Source of the DNA: a virus
Reading direction: 5' to 3' (one strand)
Length of the DNA: 61,875 nt
Virus record (IMG/VR): IMGVR_UViG_3300005827_000088
Coordinates: 1-61,875 of that record
Shown here: piece by piece, positions 50,432 through 58,424 of the stretch
How the letters are laid out: each line of letters starts with the position of its first letter
How positions within the stretch are numbered: the stretch's first letter is position 1
The notes under the pieces: model-generated
Told to the model about the DNA's origin: nothing
Databases searched by the model: none
Seen by the model: only the letters and a program-made list of their open reading frames with translations
Translations under genes and position numbers: made by a program

Positions 50432-50623
50432 ATGGGACGCGTTACCATCATCATAGACACCGACAATGCAGCATTCGACGACAACAACGGAGGAGGCCAG
50501 GAGACAGCCCGCATACTGCATTGGCTTGCTGGACAAATGGAGTATTTCGGGAGCCTGTGCAACAACTACCTTTTGCGCGACGCCAACGGCAACACCTGCG
50601 GAAGCGTAAAGGTAAAGGAGTAG
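50432..50623 (+). CDS. Small hypothetical protein
   Basis: 63 residues, ribosome site GGAGGAAG. VTIIIDTDNAAFDDNNGG then a Trp/His/Tyr-containing helix (ARILHWLAGQMEYF). No family is recognised, but this opening is common among small phage proteins. Confidence 0.65.
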   Translation: MGRVTIIIDTDNAAFDDNNGGGQETARILHWLAGQMEYFGSLCNNYLLRDANGNTCGSVKVKE

Positions 50624-50629
50624 AAAACA

Positions 50630-51256
50630 ATGGCACACTATCACCACGACCTGGAGCCGGAAGACGCGCAGGCGGAAGCCTTCCGCATCATGACAGAGGC
50701 CGGAATAACAGCCGAAGTTAGCGCGCCCGTGGGTGCAGTCGACAAGCCCGACCACAATGAAGGCAAGCCCTGGCCCCATCTGGCCTATACGGTCAGCTTC
50801 AGCAAGGAACGCATGCGCGCGCCCGTAGTGCTGGCCTACAAGATCGGCATCGGCCACGTAAAGCGTGAGTTCTGGCAGCGGACAGAAAAGCAAGACGGTT
50901 TCGCCGTCGGCCAACGCGTACGCCTTACCGTCGACGAGTGGAACGCGGCGCGCCGCTACTGCGTCGCGGGTAGAACCCAGCTAGAAAACTTTTTAGCCCC
51001 AGCCGCCGCCAAGATTGCCAGCGGCTACAAGCTGAGCCTCATCCGCCCGCAAGAGGTCTTGGCGTGCTACTGCGAAGAATCACTTGAAGCCAGCGAAACG
51101 CCTTTCGAGGAATGGGCGGAAAACCTGGGCTTTGACGCGGACAGCCGCAAGGCCGAAAAGATTTACAACGAATGCCGCGACAGCCTGCCGCGCATGCTTT
51201 CCCTGCTTTCCCGTGAAAACGTGGAGCGCATGGCCGAACTGCGCCGCATGTTCTAG
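50630..51256 (+). CDS. Conserved phage hypothetical protein
   Basis: 208 residues. PWPHLAYTVSFSKERMRAPV and SLIRPQEVLACYCEESLEA look like a compact enzyme-like or binding fold, and the C-terminal third is helical (RKAEKIYNECRDSLPRML). I recall similar phage proteins without function. Largest protein in the cluster. Confidence 0.65.
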   Translation: MAHYHHDLEPEDAQAEAFRIMTEAGITAEVSAPVGAVDKPDHNEGKPWPHLAYTVSFSKERMRAPVVLAYKIGIGHVKREFWQRTEKQDGFAVGQRVRLTVDEWNAARRYCVAGRTQLENFLAPAAAKIASGYKLSLIRPQEVLACYCEESLEASETPFEEWAENLGFDADSRKAEKIYNECRDSLPRMLSLLSRENVERMAELRRMF

Positions 51257-51331
51257 GACCCTGCCTCGGCCAAGCCTCACCGCTTGACCCTGGCGATGGC
51301 TCTAGAACCTCAAAAGACGCGAGGAAACAAT

Positions 51332-51580
51332 ATGGCAGAGTTCACCCTAACCCCTGAAATGATCGAAGAATACCGCACAAGCCCGTCCTGCCCACGGTGC
51401 AAGCTGGGTTTCATCTCCGCCTTTGTCTCTGACGGAGGGGACGGAGAGCAGCACTTCCAGGCCGACGACAGCGGCGGAGGGTTCCGCACGATGGGGTGCG
51501 ACGTTTGCGGCATGGTCTGGGCCGAAACGTGGCAAGTTGTCAGTATCCGCATAGTCAACAATCCGCACGAGGAGGAATAA
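51332..51580 (+). CDS. Small zinc-ribbon protein
   Basis: 82 residues from ATG 51332. CPRC (21-24) and CDVC (about 57-60) are a four-cysteine zinc ribbon. A start further upstream is open but has no ribosome site. Role unknown. Confidence 0.65.
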   Translation: MAEFTLTPEMIEEYRTSPSCPRCKLGFISAFVSDGGDGEQHFQADDSGGGFRTMGCDVCGMVWAETWQVVSIRIVNNPHEEE

Positions 51581-51581
51581 C

Positions 51582-51920
51582 ATGGGCACCGCTACATTCT
51601 CACGCAAGGACTGGGAAGAGGTCGCCGCAGTTGCCAAGCAGCAGGGCAAGCCCTTCATGCTGGTCAAGGACGAGGGCATATATATCATGTGTCACCGCAG
51701 GGACGGCAAGCCGATGGTGCGCTACTCCATGACACAGGGCTGCGACCCCACCAAGCCCAGCTATAGCTGGGACAAGGGGCAGGAAATTGCCGGGGGAGAC
51801 GACTTTGCAGAAAAACTTGACGCGCACGAAATGGAGAAGACGGCCAGCGATGCCAAGGCGGCAAAGTCGCGTCTGATCTACGTTGACTTTAAGCCCGAAA
51901 CGCTTGAAATCTGGTACTAG
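51582..51920 (+). CDS. DUF3085-like protein
   Basis: 112 residues. MLVKDEGIYIMCHRR, then MVRYSMTQGCDP and a final SRLIYVDFKPETLEIWY resemble DUF3085, a small family of phage and plasmid proteins. Starts one base after the preceding stop. Confidence 0.5.
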   Translation: MGTATFSRKDWEEVAAVAKQQGKPFMLVKDEGIYIMCHRRDGKPMVRYSMTQGCDPTKPSYSWDKGQEIAGGDDFAEKLDAHEMEKTASDAKAAKSRLIYVDFKPETLEIWY

Positions 51921-52005
51921 CTGGCTTTGCACTTCGCCTCTGGCCTTGGGCATAGCACCAGGGCCAGCATCGAATCGCAAACATCAAACAGCGAGGGCAA
52001 TCACA

Positions 52006-52167
52006 ATGTACTACATTCAAAGACGCGGCCAGGGATACCTTGAGACTGTGGACGAGTTCGCCACAGCGAAAGAGGCTAGGGCAATGCTGGCAGAGTACCG
52101 CCTCTCGGACCGGAGCGCAGAGTTCTACATCTCCAGACGTTGCTGCAAGGCATGGAGGACCGCATGA
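52006..52167 (+). CDS. Small hypothetical protein
   Basis: 53 residues from ATG 52006 after GCGAGGGCAATCAC. A strand YYIQRRGQGYLETVDEF and a helix with basic tail are visible. Overlaps the next gene by ATGA. Confidence 0.55.
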   Translation: MYYIQRRGQGYLETVDEFATAKEARAMLAEYRLSDRSAEFYISRRCCKAWRTA

Positions 52168-52349
52168 ACGCAACCACAGCGGACATTCGCCGGGGCTTGG
52201 CCCTGTTTGGCAAGGTCCAGGTCCAGACGGCAGAGGGATCGCGCCCGCTCGATGACTTCACGCCTTACGGCATCGAGGCGCCGCGTGAACGCGGCCAGGT
52301 GTACCGGGACGGGCACTGGGTCAATGTTGAAATCAGAAAGGAGGGCTAG
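52164..52349 (+). CDS. Small hypothetical protein
   Basis: 61 residues from ATG 52164 (ATGGAGGACCGC before it). The segment LALFGKVQVQTAEGSRPLDD suggests a beta fold. No family is recognised. Confidence 0.55.
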   Translation: MNATTADIRRGLALFGKVQVQTAEGSRPLDDFTPYGIEAPRERGQVYRDGHWVNVEIRKEG

Positions 52350-52352
52350 GCC

Positions 52353-52619
52353 ATGACAACCATAGCTGAACAGGTGAAGGCCATCGCCGAGTCCAGGGAA
52401 TACGGAGCCATTTCATTCTATGCCGGGCAGGCGCAATACCTGGAGGGCGGAGGCTTTAAGACCGTCCGCTTCCCCGGGTGGCACGAGGAAAAGAAGCGCG
52501 TCAACGACAAGGGGCGCACCACTTACGCACTCGGACGTTACTCCGACAATTCAACCCTGGAATACCGCTGGTCAGAAAACGGCGGCATGAAGCTGAAGGC
52601 CGAAGAGGGCAAGCCATGA
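52353..52619 (+). CDS. Small hypothetical protein
   Basis: 88 residues. Helix then strands (ISFYAGQAQYLEGGGFKTV, TYALGRYSDNSTLEY). Real by codon use and ribosome site (AAGGAGGGC). Function unknown. Confidence 0.6.
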   Translation: MTTIAEQVKAIAESREYGAISFYAGQAQYLEGGGFKTVRFPGWHEEKKRVNDKGRTTYALGRYSDNSTLEYRWSENGGMKLKAEEGKP

Positions 52620-52870
52620 GCCTGGACCGCTTCCGCAACAAGAACGGCGACCACTCGCGCTATGCCTTGGCCTGTGGCTACATTCAGAGGCGTGAGGACA
52701 TCGAGGGCAACCACGTGGACCTGTTCATGGAGCACGACCATTACCACGTGCGTGGATACCGGGCGGACCACAGCCGCTTTGTCTGGGAAACTTTCGACAA
52801 GGGTGAACTCTGCAAAGCCCGCACTGAATACCGCAAGCAGGTGCGAGTGCTCAAGGCCATGACGTCCTGA
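52616..52870 (+). CDS. Small His-rich protein
   Basis: 84 residues from ATG 52616, overlapping the preceding stop (ATGA). Several histidines in DLFMEHDHYHVRGYRADHS may bind metal. No family is recognised. Confidence 0.6.
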   Translation: MSLDRFRNKNGDHSRYALACGYIQRREDIEGNHVDLFMEHDHYHVRGYRADHSRFVWETFDKGELCKARTEYRKQVRVLKAMTS

Positions 52871-52952
52871 CCCCGCAGAACTTGGCCGCAGCTGATGCTG
52901 GGGCCAAGCACCGGGGCCGGGCAAGGCCAAAACAATCAACGCGAGGATGGGT

Positions 52953-53156
52953 ATGAGCAAGGACGACAACAAGATCGTGCATCTGCACGCAGCGCGCCAG
53001 GTGCGAGCTCTGAAGATACCAGACGGGATGTTCGGACCGTCCTTGATGCGCCTGATCGAGGATGGCTGCATTCTGCGCACCCTGGCCCAGGACCCGACGC
53101 GGCAGAGTTTCAGGCGCGAGAGGCTCCAGACACTTTTGAACCGGGAGGATTTATGA
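52953..53156 (+). CDS. Small hypothetical protein
   Basis: 67 residues from ATG 52953 (an ATG at 52947 is also possible). GAGG lies close upstream. Helical C-terminus (RLIEDGCILRTLAQDPTRQ). Overlaps the next gene as ATGA. Confidence 0.55.
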   Translation: MSKDDNKIVHLHAARQVRALKIPDGMFGPSLMRLIEDGCILRTLAQDPTRQSFRRERLQTLLNREDL

Positions 53157-53509
53157 GAATTATCAGTGAAGAAAGCTGGCACCATCGCCACGACGAAAAT
53201 GGCCCCACTGGCATCATCTACTCCGGTGGGATCGCTATCGCCGACGCCGGGATCAACCATCTGCGCGACGCGTTCGGACTTCGCGGGGAAGATCCGGACC
53301 CCGAGGCCCTGGCGGAACTGGTAGCCAATGCAGACCTTCTCGCCGCCGCCCCGACACTGCTGAAGCTCCTGAAGTTGACCAGGAAGCACCTGTCGAACGT
53401 CCGTATCGGCATGGACAACGGCGAACCGGCAACCGACCTGGAATCGTGGACGCCGATGATCCTGCTGTTCAAGGACATCCGCACCTACCTGGACGGTCTG
53501 GGCTTATGA
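53153..53509 (+). CDS. Hypothetical protein
   Basis: 118 residues after GGGAGGATTT. Pattern ESWHHRHDENGPTGIIYSG then long Leu-rich helices (LLAAAPTLLKLLKLTRKHL) like other small phage early proteins. It overlaps the genes on both sides. Confidence 0.6.
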   Translation: MRIISEESWHHRHDENGPTGIIYSGGIAIADAGINHLRDAFGLRGEDPDPEALAELVANADLLAAAPTLLKLLKLTRKHLSNVRIGMDNGEPATDLESWTPMILLFKDIRTYLDGLGL

Positions 53510-53712
53510 TCGACTACACCGAGTCCCAGTTGCGCACCTTCCTGAAGCGCGGAGGCGAAGCCTGCCCCGTCTGCCTTGGCAAGGACATTGACCGCGACCC
53601 TATCCAGGAGGATGGGGAAGAGATGTGGCGCAACTGCGAATGCAACGAATGCGGGGAGAGGTGGATGAGTTGCTACGACCTTACAACCGCCATCCGTGGG
53701 CACAGGAGCTAG
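53506..53712 (+). CDS. Small zinc-ribbon protein
   Basis: 68 residues from ATG 53506. CPVC (20-23) and CECNECG (about 44-50) form a four-cysteine ribbon. Unknown role. Confidence 0.65.
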   Translation: MIDYTESQLRTFLKRGGEACPVCLGKDIDRDPIQEDGEEMWRNCECNECGERWMSCYDLTTAIRGHRS

Positions 53713-53715
53713 AAA

Positions 53716-53982
53716 ATGTTCGTCGAATACGTGTTCTGCCCGGCCCTCGGCCACTGGGTTCATCCCGACGACTACACCGACGGGATCAACGACCTGGAAA
53801 ACATCATGCGCGAGGAGGCGCGGGACTGCGCGCAGGAAGCAGCCGACTGGTGGGAGGATATGGAGGCGGCCACTGCGTGGTACTTCTCGACAGAGTTCAT
53901 CGGAGTGTTCTGGGACGCCCAATCCGTAGAGCACGCCTGCTGGCGATCCTGGTGGACTGCTGGCGATGACGTCCCATTCTGA
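53716..53982 (+). CDS. Acidic Trp-rich hypothetical protein
   Basis: 88 residues with seven tryptophans and strong negative charge (REEARDCAQEAADWWEDMEA). Acidic small phage proteins sometimes mimic DNA to block host enzymes; this is only suggested by composition. Confidence 0.6.
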   Translation: MFVEYVFCPALGHWVHPDDYTDGINDLENIMREEARDCAQEAADWWEDMEAATAWYFSTEFIGVFWDAQSVEHACWRSWWTAGDDVPF

Positions 53983-53994
53983 AGGAGAAAAACC

Positions 53995-54162
53995 ATGATC
54001 GTCCTGACTCGCGAACAGGCCAAGGAACGCATCCTGCGCCTCATGCAGGAGCGCCAGGACCGTAGCCGCTACATCATCGGTGACCAGGGCGTGAAACCCA
54101 CTCCGCAGCTGGACCTGGAAGACATACTGCCCAGAGAGGTACTGCGCCATGACCGCACATAA
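53995..54162 (+). CDS. Small helical protein
   Basis: 55 residues from ATG 53995 after GAAGGAGAAAAACC. Basic helix (EQAKERILRLMQERQDRSRY) then an acidic C-terminal segment. Overlaps the next gene (14 bases). Confidence 0.6.
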   Translation: MIVLTREQAKERILRLMQERQDRSRYIIGDQGVKPTPQLDLEDILPREVLRHDRT

Positions 54163-54271
54163 ACACTGTCCCAAGCACGGCCACAATAGCCTTCACGTGT
54201 CCACACGCTTCGGGTGGAAGTGCCTGGAGTGCATCAAGGAGAGGCGCGTATGCTCGAAGTCGAAGTCGTAA
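54149..54271 (+). CDS. Very small zinc-ribbon protein
   Basis: 40 residues. CPKHGHN and CLECIKERR make a mini zinc ribbon with a basic tail. Starts within the end of the preceding gene and overlaps the next. Confidence 0.5.
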   Translation: MTAHKHCPKHGHNSLHVSTRFGWKCLECIKERRVCSKSKS

Positions 54272-54474
54272 CGGCCCGGGGAACGCGCCTGACGGCCCGC
54301 CTGGACGACGGAGCCGTCACTTGGCTGTACCGGGGCCGCGCACTCGCCTCGCTGCCCGTGGTTCCCCTCCTGAAGAGAAAGGCCGGGCTGCACCTGACGA
54401 AAGATGCGGACCCGGCCTATTGGCTGGACTACGATGCACTGGCTCTGACGCTTACAGTCCTTGGAGCAACCTGA
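54250..54474 (+). CDS. Small hypothetical protein, end of the rightward cluster
   Basis: 74 residues from ATG 54250 after AAGGAGAGGC. Beta-rich. Its last 23 bases overlap the convergent kinase gene, so the two operons run tail to tail without a visible terminator. Confidence 0.6.
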   Translation: MLEVEVVTARGTRLTARLDDGAVTWLYRGRALASLPVVPLLKRKAGLHLTKDADPAYWLDYDALALTLTVLGAT

Positions 54475-55033
54475 ACACCATCCTGGCCGTGGCATGAAGC
54501 CGCCCGTAACCTGGACGATGCCTCTGCGTGAAGTGGGGGTACTCGTCCAGGCTCGTTTCCGAGGCATGGTCGGCGAATGGACCTGGCTTCCAGCCCTCGA
54601 ACGGCTCCAGGCGCAGCATGATGCCATGACGATCAAGGACCCATCCCGCCTCATTCTCGAACCGGCAGTCGTGGACGATGATGTTGTTGCCCATGCGCAG
54701 GTCCTGGGCGACGTAGCGGTCGAAGGCCTTGATCCAGTAATCGCGGTCCTCGGCCCGCCTGTAGTCGGTCCCGTACCACTGCATGGCCTCACGCACGGTC
54801 GTCGTCTCCGAACTCCCCGGAACACCGATAACCAACGCCTTCCCCTCGGTGGTGTAGCACCACTCCAAGGGGAACCCGAAGTATTCCGAGCACTCCTGCT
54901 TGAGCGGATCACCGAAGGCCCGCAGGACCGGGACCCCTTCACCAAAGGCGTGATCCCTGGCCATCAGGTTCTGGAGATGCTGGGCCAGCGTGGTCTTACC
55001 CGATCCAATCTTCCCCGAAAGTCCAATTACCAT
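54452..55033 (-). CDS. Deoxynucleoside monophosphate kinase-like
   Basis: 193 residues. Walker A GKIGSGKT (about 7-14), then VREAMQWYGTDYRR and FDRYVAQDLRMGNNIIVHDC, which match phage dNMP kinases (T4 gp1-like). It would phosphorylate dNMPs for phage DNA synthesis. Runs leftward and is convergent with the small-gene cluster. Confidence 0.8.
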   Translation of the reverse strand: MVIGLSGKIGSGKTTLAQHLQNLMARDHAFGEGVPVLRAFGDPLKQECSEYFGFPLEWCYTTEGKALVIGVPGSSETTTVREAMQWYGTDYRRAEDRDYWIKAFDRYVAQDLRMGNNIIVHDCRFENEAGWVLDRHGIMLRLEPFEGWKPGPFADHASETSLDEYPHFTQRHRPGYGRLHATARMVFRLLQGL

Positions 55034-55034
55034 G

Positions 55035-55547
55035 CTAAACCTCCACTTTGTTCAGCCTTGCGTGCTCGCCAAAAAGTGACACCGCAGCGGCATTGTATGC
55101 CAACGCCGCACCCTCCTGCGACTCATGACGGCCCAGCCATTTGAGTCGTCTTCCTACACAGATACTCGCCGACCACTGTCCACTGCCCTTGTCGAACGAG
55201 ACGCCCTTGAACTTAGAGCTTTTCGTCTTCCCCTTGTATGTGCCCTGCGTCCGCTGATTCCTGCTATTCTGCATGGTGGTGACGAGACGCAGGTTCGTTC
55301 TCCTGTTATCCAGGGAGTCGCCATTTACATGGTCCACCTCAAGTCCTTTCGGCGCGTCAACTATCACGCGGTGCATCAACTCAGTGGACACGGCCCCGGC
55401 ATTATATTTTTCTCTTGCAGCCCAGACTCTCTTGGAACCATCCGACCTAATCCGGACATCTGCTTTCCATTTCTTGCCGGACAGATCCGGAAAGTCTTCA
55501 TCATCTACCAGCGCGACATACCCCCTCGTCAGCGGTATCTCTTTCAT
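55035..55547 (-). CDS. HNH endonuclease with AP2 domain
   Basis: 170 residues from ATG 55547. HNH core at STELMHRVIVDAPKGLEVDH and NGDSLDNRRTNLR, then an AP2-like C-terminus FKGVSFDKGSGQWSASI to LGRHESQEGAALAYNAAA. A free-standing homing-type endonuclease like that at 4203-4724. It lies between the kinase and VRR-NUC genes and is preceded by a strong structured leader. Confidence 0.9.
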   Translation of the reverse strand: MKEIPLTRGYVALVDDEDFPDLSGKKWKADVRIRSDGSKRVWAAREKYNAGAVSTELMHRVIVDAPKGLEVDHVNGDSLDNRRTNLRLVTTMQNSRNQRTQGTYKGKTKSSKFKGVSFDKGSGQWSASICVGRRLKWLGRHESQEGAALAYNAAAVSLFGEHARLNKVEV

Positions 55548-55569
55548 GCTTGGCTCCTGCCCATCGGGC

Positions 55570-55655
55570 AAAAAAATACCCACCGTGCGCTGCCGCCCTG
55601 CTGGACCCGGAGGACCGACTGGGTGCTAGGTCTTACTCCTAGCTCGCACGGTGGG
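55570..55655 (-). terminator. Structured leader with terminator-like end before the HNH gene
   Basis: Minus-strand CCCACCGTGCG (55655-55645) pairs perfectly with CGCACGGTGGG (55589-55579), 11 base pairs, followed by TA and seven T. The loop region holds GCTAGG/CCTAGC. It lies between VRR-NUC and the HNH gene. It could be a terminator, an attenuator or a riboswitch-like element. Confidence 0.6.
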
Positions 55656-55678
55656 AAATATGTCATCACATCCTCCAA

Positions 55679-55999
55679 CTAATCTAGCAAGGCGGCATCC
55701 CCCTTCTGCCTGGATCTCGTTACGATGTCAACCGCCTGTGCTGCGCTTGTGAACACCTCGCAGATTGCCCCAGCCTTGCGCCATTTGCGCATGGTCGATT
55801 CCTGCCTGGCAGTCGGCACCTCGCCGGGCCGCTTTCCCTCCAGGTAGTACATCTGCCCGTCCCTGCAACAGAGGACATCGAGCTTCTGGTGCCCTGACAT
55901 AGGGCCGCCGTGGAGCTTCTCAGCCACACAGTTGGGCAGTTCGTTGAGCTTGGTGACCGCGGCCTTGACGATGACGGATTCCAGCGGCCCGTTAGGCAT
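55679..55999 (-). CDS. VRR-NUC nuclease domain protein
   Basis: 106 residues. AEKLHGGPMSGHQKLDVLCC, then YYLEGKRPGEVPTARQES matches the VRR-NUC (PD-(D/E)xK) nuclease with its KLD, EGK and Q positions. Probably a structure-specific DNA nuclease in recombination or replication. It overlaps the exonuclease gene. Confidence 0.82.
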   Translation of the reverse strand: MPNGPLESVIVKAAVTKLNELPNCVAEKLHGGPMSGHQKLDVLCCRDGQMYYLEGKRPGEVPTARQESTMRKWRKAGAICEVFTSAAQAVDIVTRSRQKGDAALLD

Positions 56000-56552
56000 G
56001 GAGCTTCTCCCAAATTGCCCTGGTCAGCCGGATGTCCGTGAGCGCATCATGCAACATGCCCTCCACCTGGACACCCATGGCCTCGGCAATGAGGCCCAGC
56101 TTGCGCTTGCGCAGTCCGAGCCAAAATTCTGGACGCTTGGCGACAATTTGTTGCGCGACGCAGATGCCCGGCCAGACCATGTAGCTCATCAAGTAGCTAT
56201 CTCCACACTTGGCTGCCAGGGCGTGCAAGAAGTCCGCGTCGAAGGTCACGTTATAGCCATGCAGGAAGAATTTGTCGTTGCGGTTGTACCTGTCGACGTA
56301 GCTGCTTAGAACCGAAATGAACTCTGCATACCCTGCCTTGTGCTCAGGGTAAGCCATGATCTCGTCGCGAGTCTTGCCCGTGACCGTCAGGGCCTCTTCC
56401 TCGATCTCCGCCCCGGGCCAGGGCTTTAGCTTGCACTCCCATTCACGGACCACCTTCCCGTCGATCTCGACGAGCAGCGCGATCTGGGTGATGGCATGGC
56501 GCCGCGGATCTGTCCCGGTAGTTTCGGAATCCAACCAAAGCCTTTTCTTCAT
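55992..56552 (-). CDS. DnaQ-like 3'-5' exonuclease
   Basis: 186 residues. DEDDh motifs are seen as WLDSETTGTD (8-14 region), GYNVTFDADFL and HDALTDIRLT. It would proofread or trim DNA. Overlaps both neighbours by 4-8 bases. Confidence 0.85.
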   Translation of the reverse strand: MKKRLWLDSETTGTDPRRHAITQIALLVEIDGKVVREWECKLKPWPGAEIEEEALTVTGKTRDEIMAYPEHKAGYAEFISVLSSYVDRYNRNDKFFLHGYNVTFDADFLHALAAKCGDSYLMSYMVWPGICVAQQIVAKRPEFWLGLRKRKLGLIAEAMGVQVEGMLHDALTDIRLTRAIWEKLHA

Positions 56553-58225
56553 GAATACAAACCCCTAAGTGTGAACCGTGTTTCCGGAGCCAGGACCGAA
56601 AACCGACTTTTCGCCCTGGTTATGGCAACATATGACAGCCTGATGGACGCGTCGTAGGCTTCACGACTCAGTAACGTCTCTTGGTATACCAGGGAAGGGA
56701 CATCGGGTATCAAAAAAACATGATCAGCTTCCGCTCCTTTTACCGAATGTATCGTCCCGATAATCAGCCTTGGGCGTATGTCCTCAAACTCTCCGCCCAC
56801 CTTCTCCAGGCAGCGCAGGGCATAGTCAGAGGCATCAATGCTCACTCCATTACCGGGGGCGAAGTTCGCCCGCAATAATCCGAGACCTTCCGCCTTGGTC
56901 CCTATTGATATGACCCGCACCATGTAGTCGATGTACTTCTGGTTTTCGGCGTACTGCCAGAGGAACTCCAGCATCCCTTCCGGAGTATCCCCTTCACCGC
57001 TCTCGGCTATGGCCTTGAGCTTGGTCTTGAATCCGCGCCCCCACCAGTCCTTGGGAACGAGCTTGGACCAGGCGTAGAGTTGCTTGGCGGACCAGATGCG
57101 GGAAACCTGTTCCCCGTCGCCCAGGACGTGCTTTGGCTCGACAAAGTCGCGCAGCCTGGACAGGGAGCTTTCCTTCTTGCCTCCCATGACGAGCGGGTTC
57201 CAATCACCTCGACTCACCCGGTAGGGATTGCAGAACGGTACTGCAAGCCTTTTCAACTCTTTGATGAGCGGCCCGAGTGCGTAGGCGCAGGGGGCGAGGA
57301 CCATGACGGTGTCACCGCGCGCGAGATCCTCTTCGATGCGTGTGACCAGCCCCGTGGGCTGCTTCCATTTCACGGGCACGCGGACATCCACACGGCCTTC
57401 TTCTTCGCGTGGCAGGTAGTCCTTGGGCTGCCGGCGGGCCACCTTCTCGATGACGTGCTGGGCGTAGGCCTGGACAGCGCGCGGCACGCGCCAGGACTGG
57501 CGCAGGAACATCTTGTGGTCCTCTCGGACGGAAGACACGAGGGTTGCGGGGTTGGCGCCGAGGAACTGGTACAGGCACTGGTCGTCGTCCCCGGCCATGA
57601 TGAAGAACTCCATCTTCTTGCCCCAGCTGCGCATGAGCTTGATCTGGAGGGGCGTGGAATCCTGGGCCTCGTCGAAGAATCCGACCTGTGCGTTACCAGG
57701 GGCGTACAGCATCTCGCGCTCTGCCGTTTCGATGAGATCGGTGAAGTCCAGCATTTCGTGCTCGCGCTTCCACTCACTCCAGAGCCTGCCGAAGGACCGC
57801 ACCGAGTCCGGCCATGCTTCTTCCGGCACCAGGAGGTTGCGCAGGCGGGAGTATTCCATGTAGGCGCAGTCGTCCTGGGTCAGTCCCGTGGGCCTGTCGT
57901 CGGCCCCTTCGAGGCTGGGAGAGATGTTCGTTCCTGTGAGCAGCATCCCGGCGGCCTCACCGAACTCCTTCAGGTAGGCGTCGGCGATCTTGGGTCTTCC
58001 GAGCGCTCGGAAGCAGTGGGCGTGGAGCGTGCCCACAGCTGAGTCTGGGATGGGGAGTTCCCTGCCGACGATTTCCTTGGCCGCAGCGCGCGTGAAGCTG
58101 GCCACGATGACCTGCTCTGGCCCGACCTTCTCCACAGCCTTCTCGATCTGCCTTTTGAGCCATGTCGTCTTGCCCGTGCCTGGCGGCCCGAACATGGCAA
58201 ATTCCCCGCGTTGCTCATCCGCCAC
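56549..58225 (-). CDS. UvrD/PcrA-like SF1 helicase
   Basis: 558 residues starting at GTG 58225. Walker A GPPGTGKT (about 13-20), DEAQD, AGDDDQCLYQF, TIHSVKGAEADHVFL and YVAITRAKSRF cover motifs I to VI. It unwinds DNA 3'-5' in replication or repair. Somewhat shorter than cellular UvrD. A hairpin (TCCCCT/AAGGGGGA region) lies near its ribosome site. Confidence 0.88.
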   Translation of the reverse strand: MADEQRGEFAMFGPPGTGKTTWLKRQIEKAVEKVGPEQVIVASFTRAAAKEIVGRELPIPDSAVGTLHAHCFRALGRPKIADAYLKEFGEAAGMLLTGTNISPSLEGADDRPTGLTQDDCAYMEYSRLRNLLVPEEAWPDSVRSFGRLWSEWKREHEMLDFTDLIETAEREMLYAPGNAQVGFFDEAQDSTPLQIKLMRSWGKKMEFFIMAGDDDQCLYQFLGANPATLVSSVREDHKMFLRQSWRVPRAVQAYAQHVIEKVARRQPKDYLPREEEGRVDVRVPVKWKQPTGLVTRIEEDLARGDTVMVLAPCAYALGPLIKELKRLAVPFCNPYRVSRGDWNPLVMGGKKESSLSRLRDFVEPKHVLGDGEQVSRIWSAKQLYAWSKLVPKDWWGRGFKTKLKAIAESGEGDTPEGMLEFLWQYAENQKYIDYMVRVISIGTKAEGLGLLRANFAPGNGVSIDASDYALRCLEKVGGEFEDIRPRLIIGTIHSVKGAEADHVFLIPDVPSLVYQETLLSREAYDASIRLSYVAITRAKSRFSVLAPETRFTLRGLYS

Positions 58226-58424
58226 AGTCAGAAAACTCCTTCCCCCTTCTTAGGGGACTTCTTGTATTTCAGGAATACACAAGATTACACATCTCATAAA
58301 CGGCCCTTGGTATTCCTACTGATGTTTGTACAGATATACACATTATATCCTAATTTCCTCCTATTAAAAAAATTTGCTACTTTTTTTTAATTCAAAAAAG
58401 TTCCTATAGAAGAGTGAAACGTAA
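58226..58424. other. AT-rich gap between primase and helicase genes, possible origin
   Basis: No gene is supported. Runs of A or T reach eight bases, and an imperfect palindrome (CTTGTATT with AATACACAAG) lies near 58262-58284. The position beside replication genes and low stability fit an origin or promoter region, but there is no iteron pattern. Confidence 0.4.
58342..58370 (-). promoter_or_regulatory. Candidate promoter upstream of the UvrD-like helicase
   Basis: Minus-strand TATAAT (58342-58347) is a perfect -10; a 17-base spacer leads to TTTTTA (58365-58370), a weak -35. It would give a leader of about 110 bases. Confidence 0.45.

Noticed and set aside
58262-58340. A 24-codon leader peptide after AGGAGG in the primase-helicase gap
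   Set aside because: Its ATG overlaps the best -10 box, so the transcript would start downstream of it; no conserved features.
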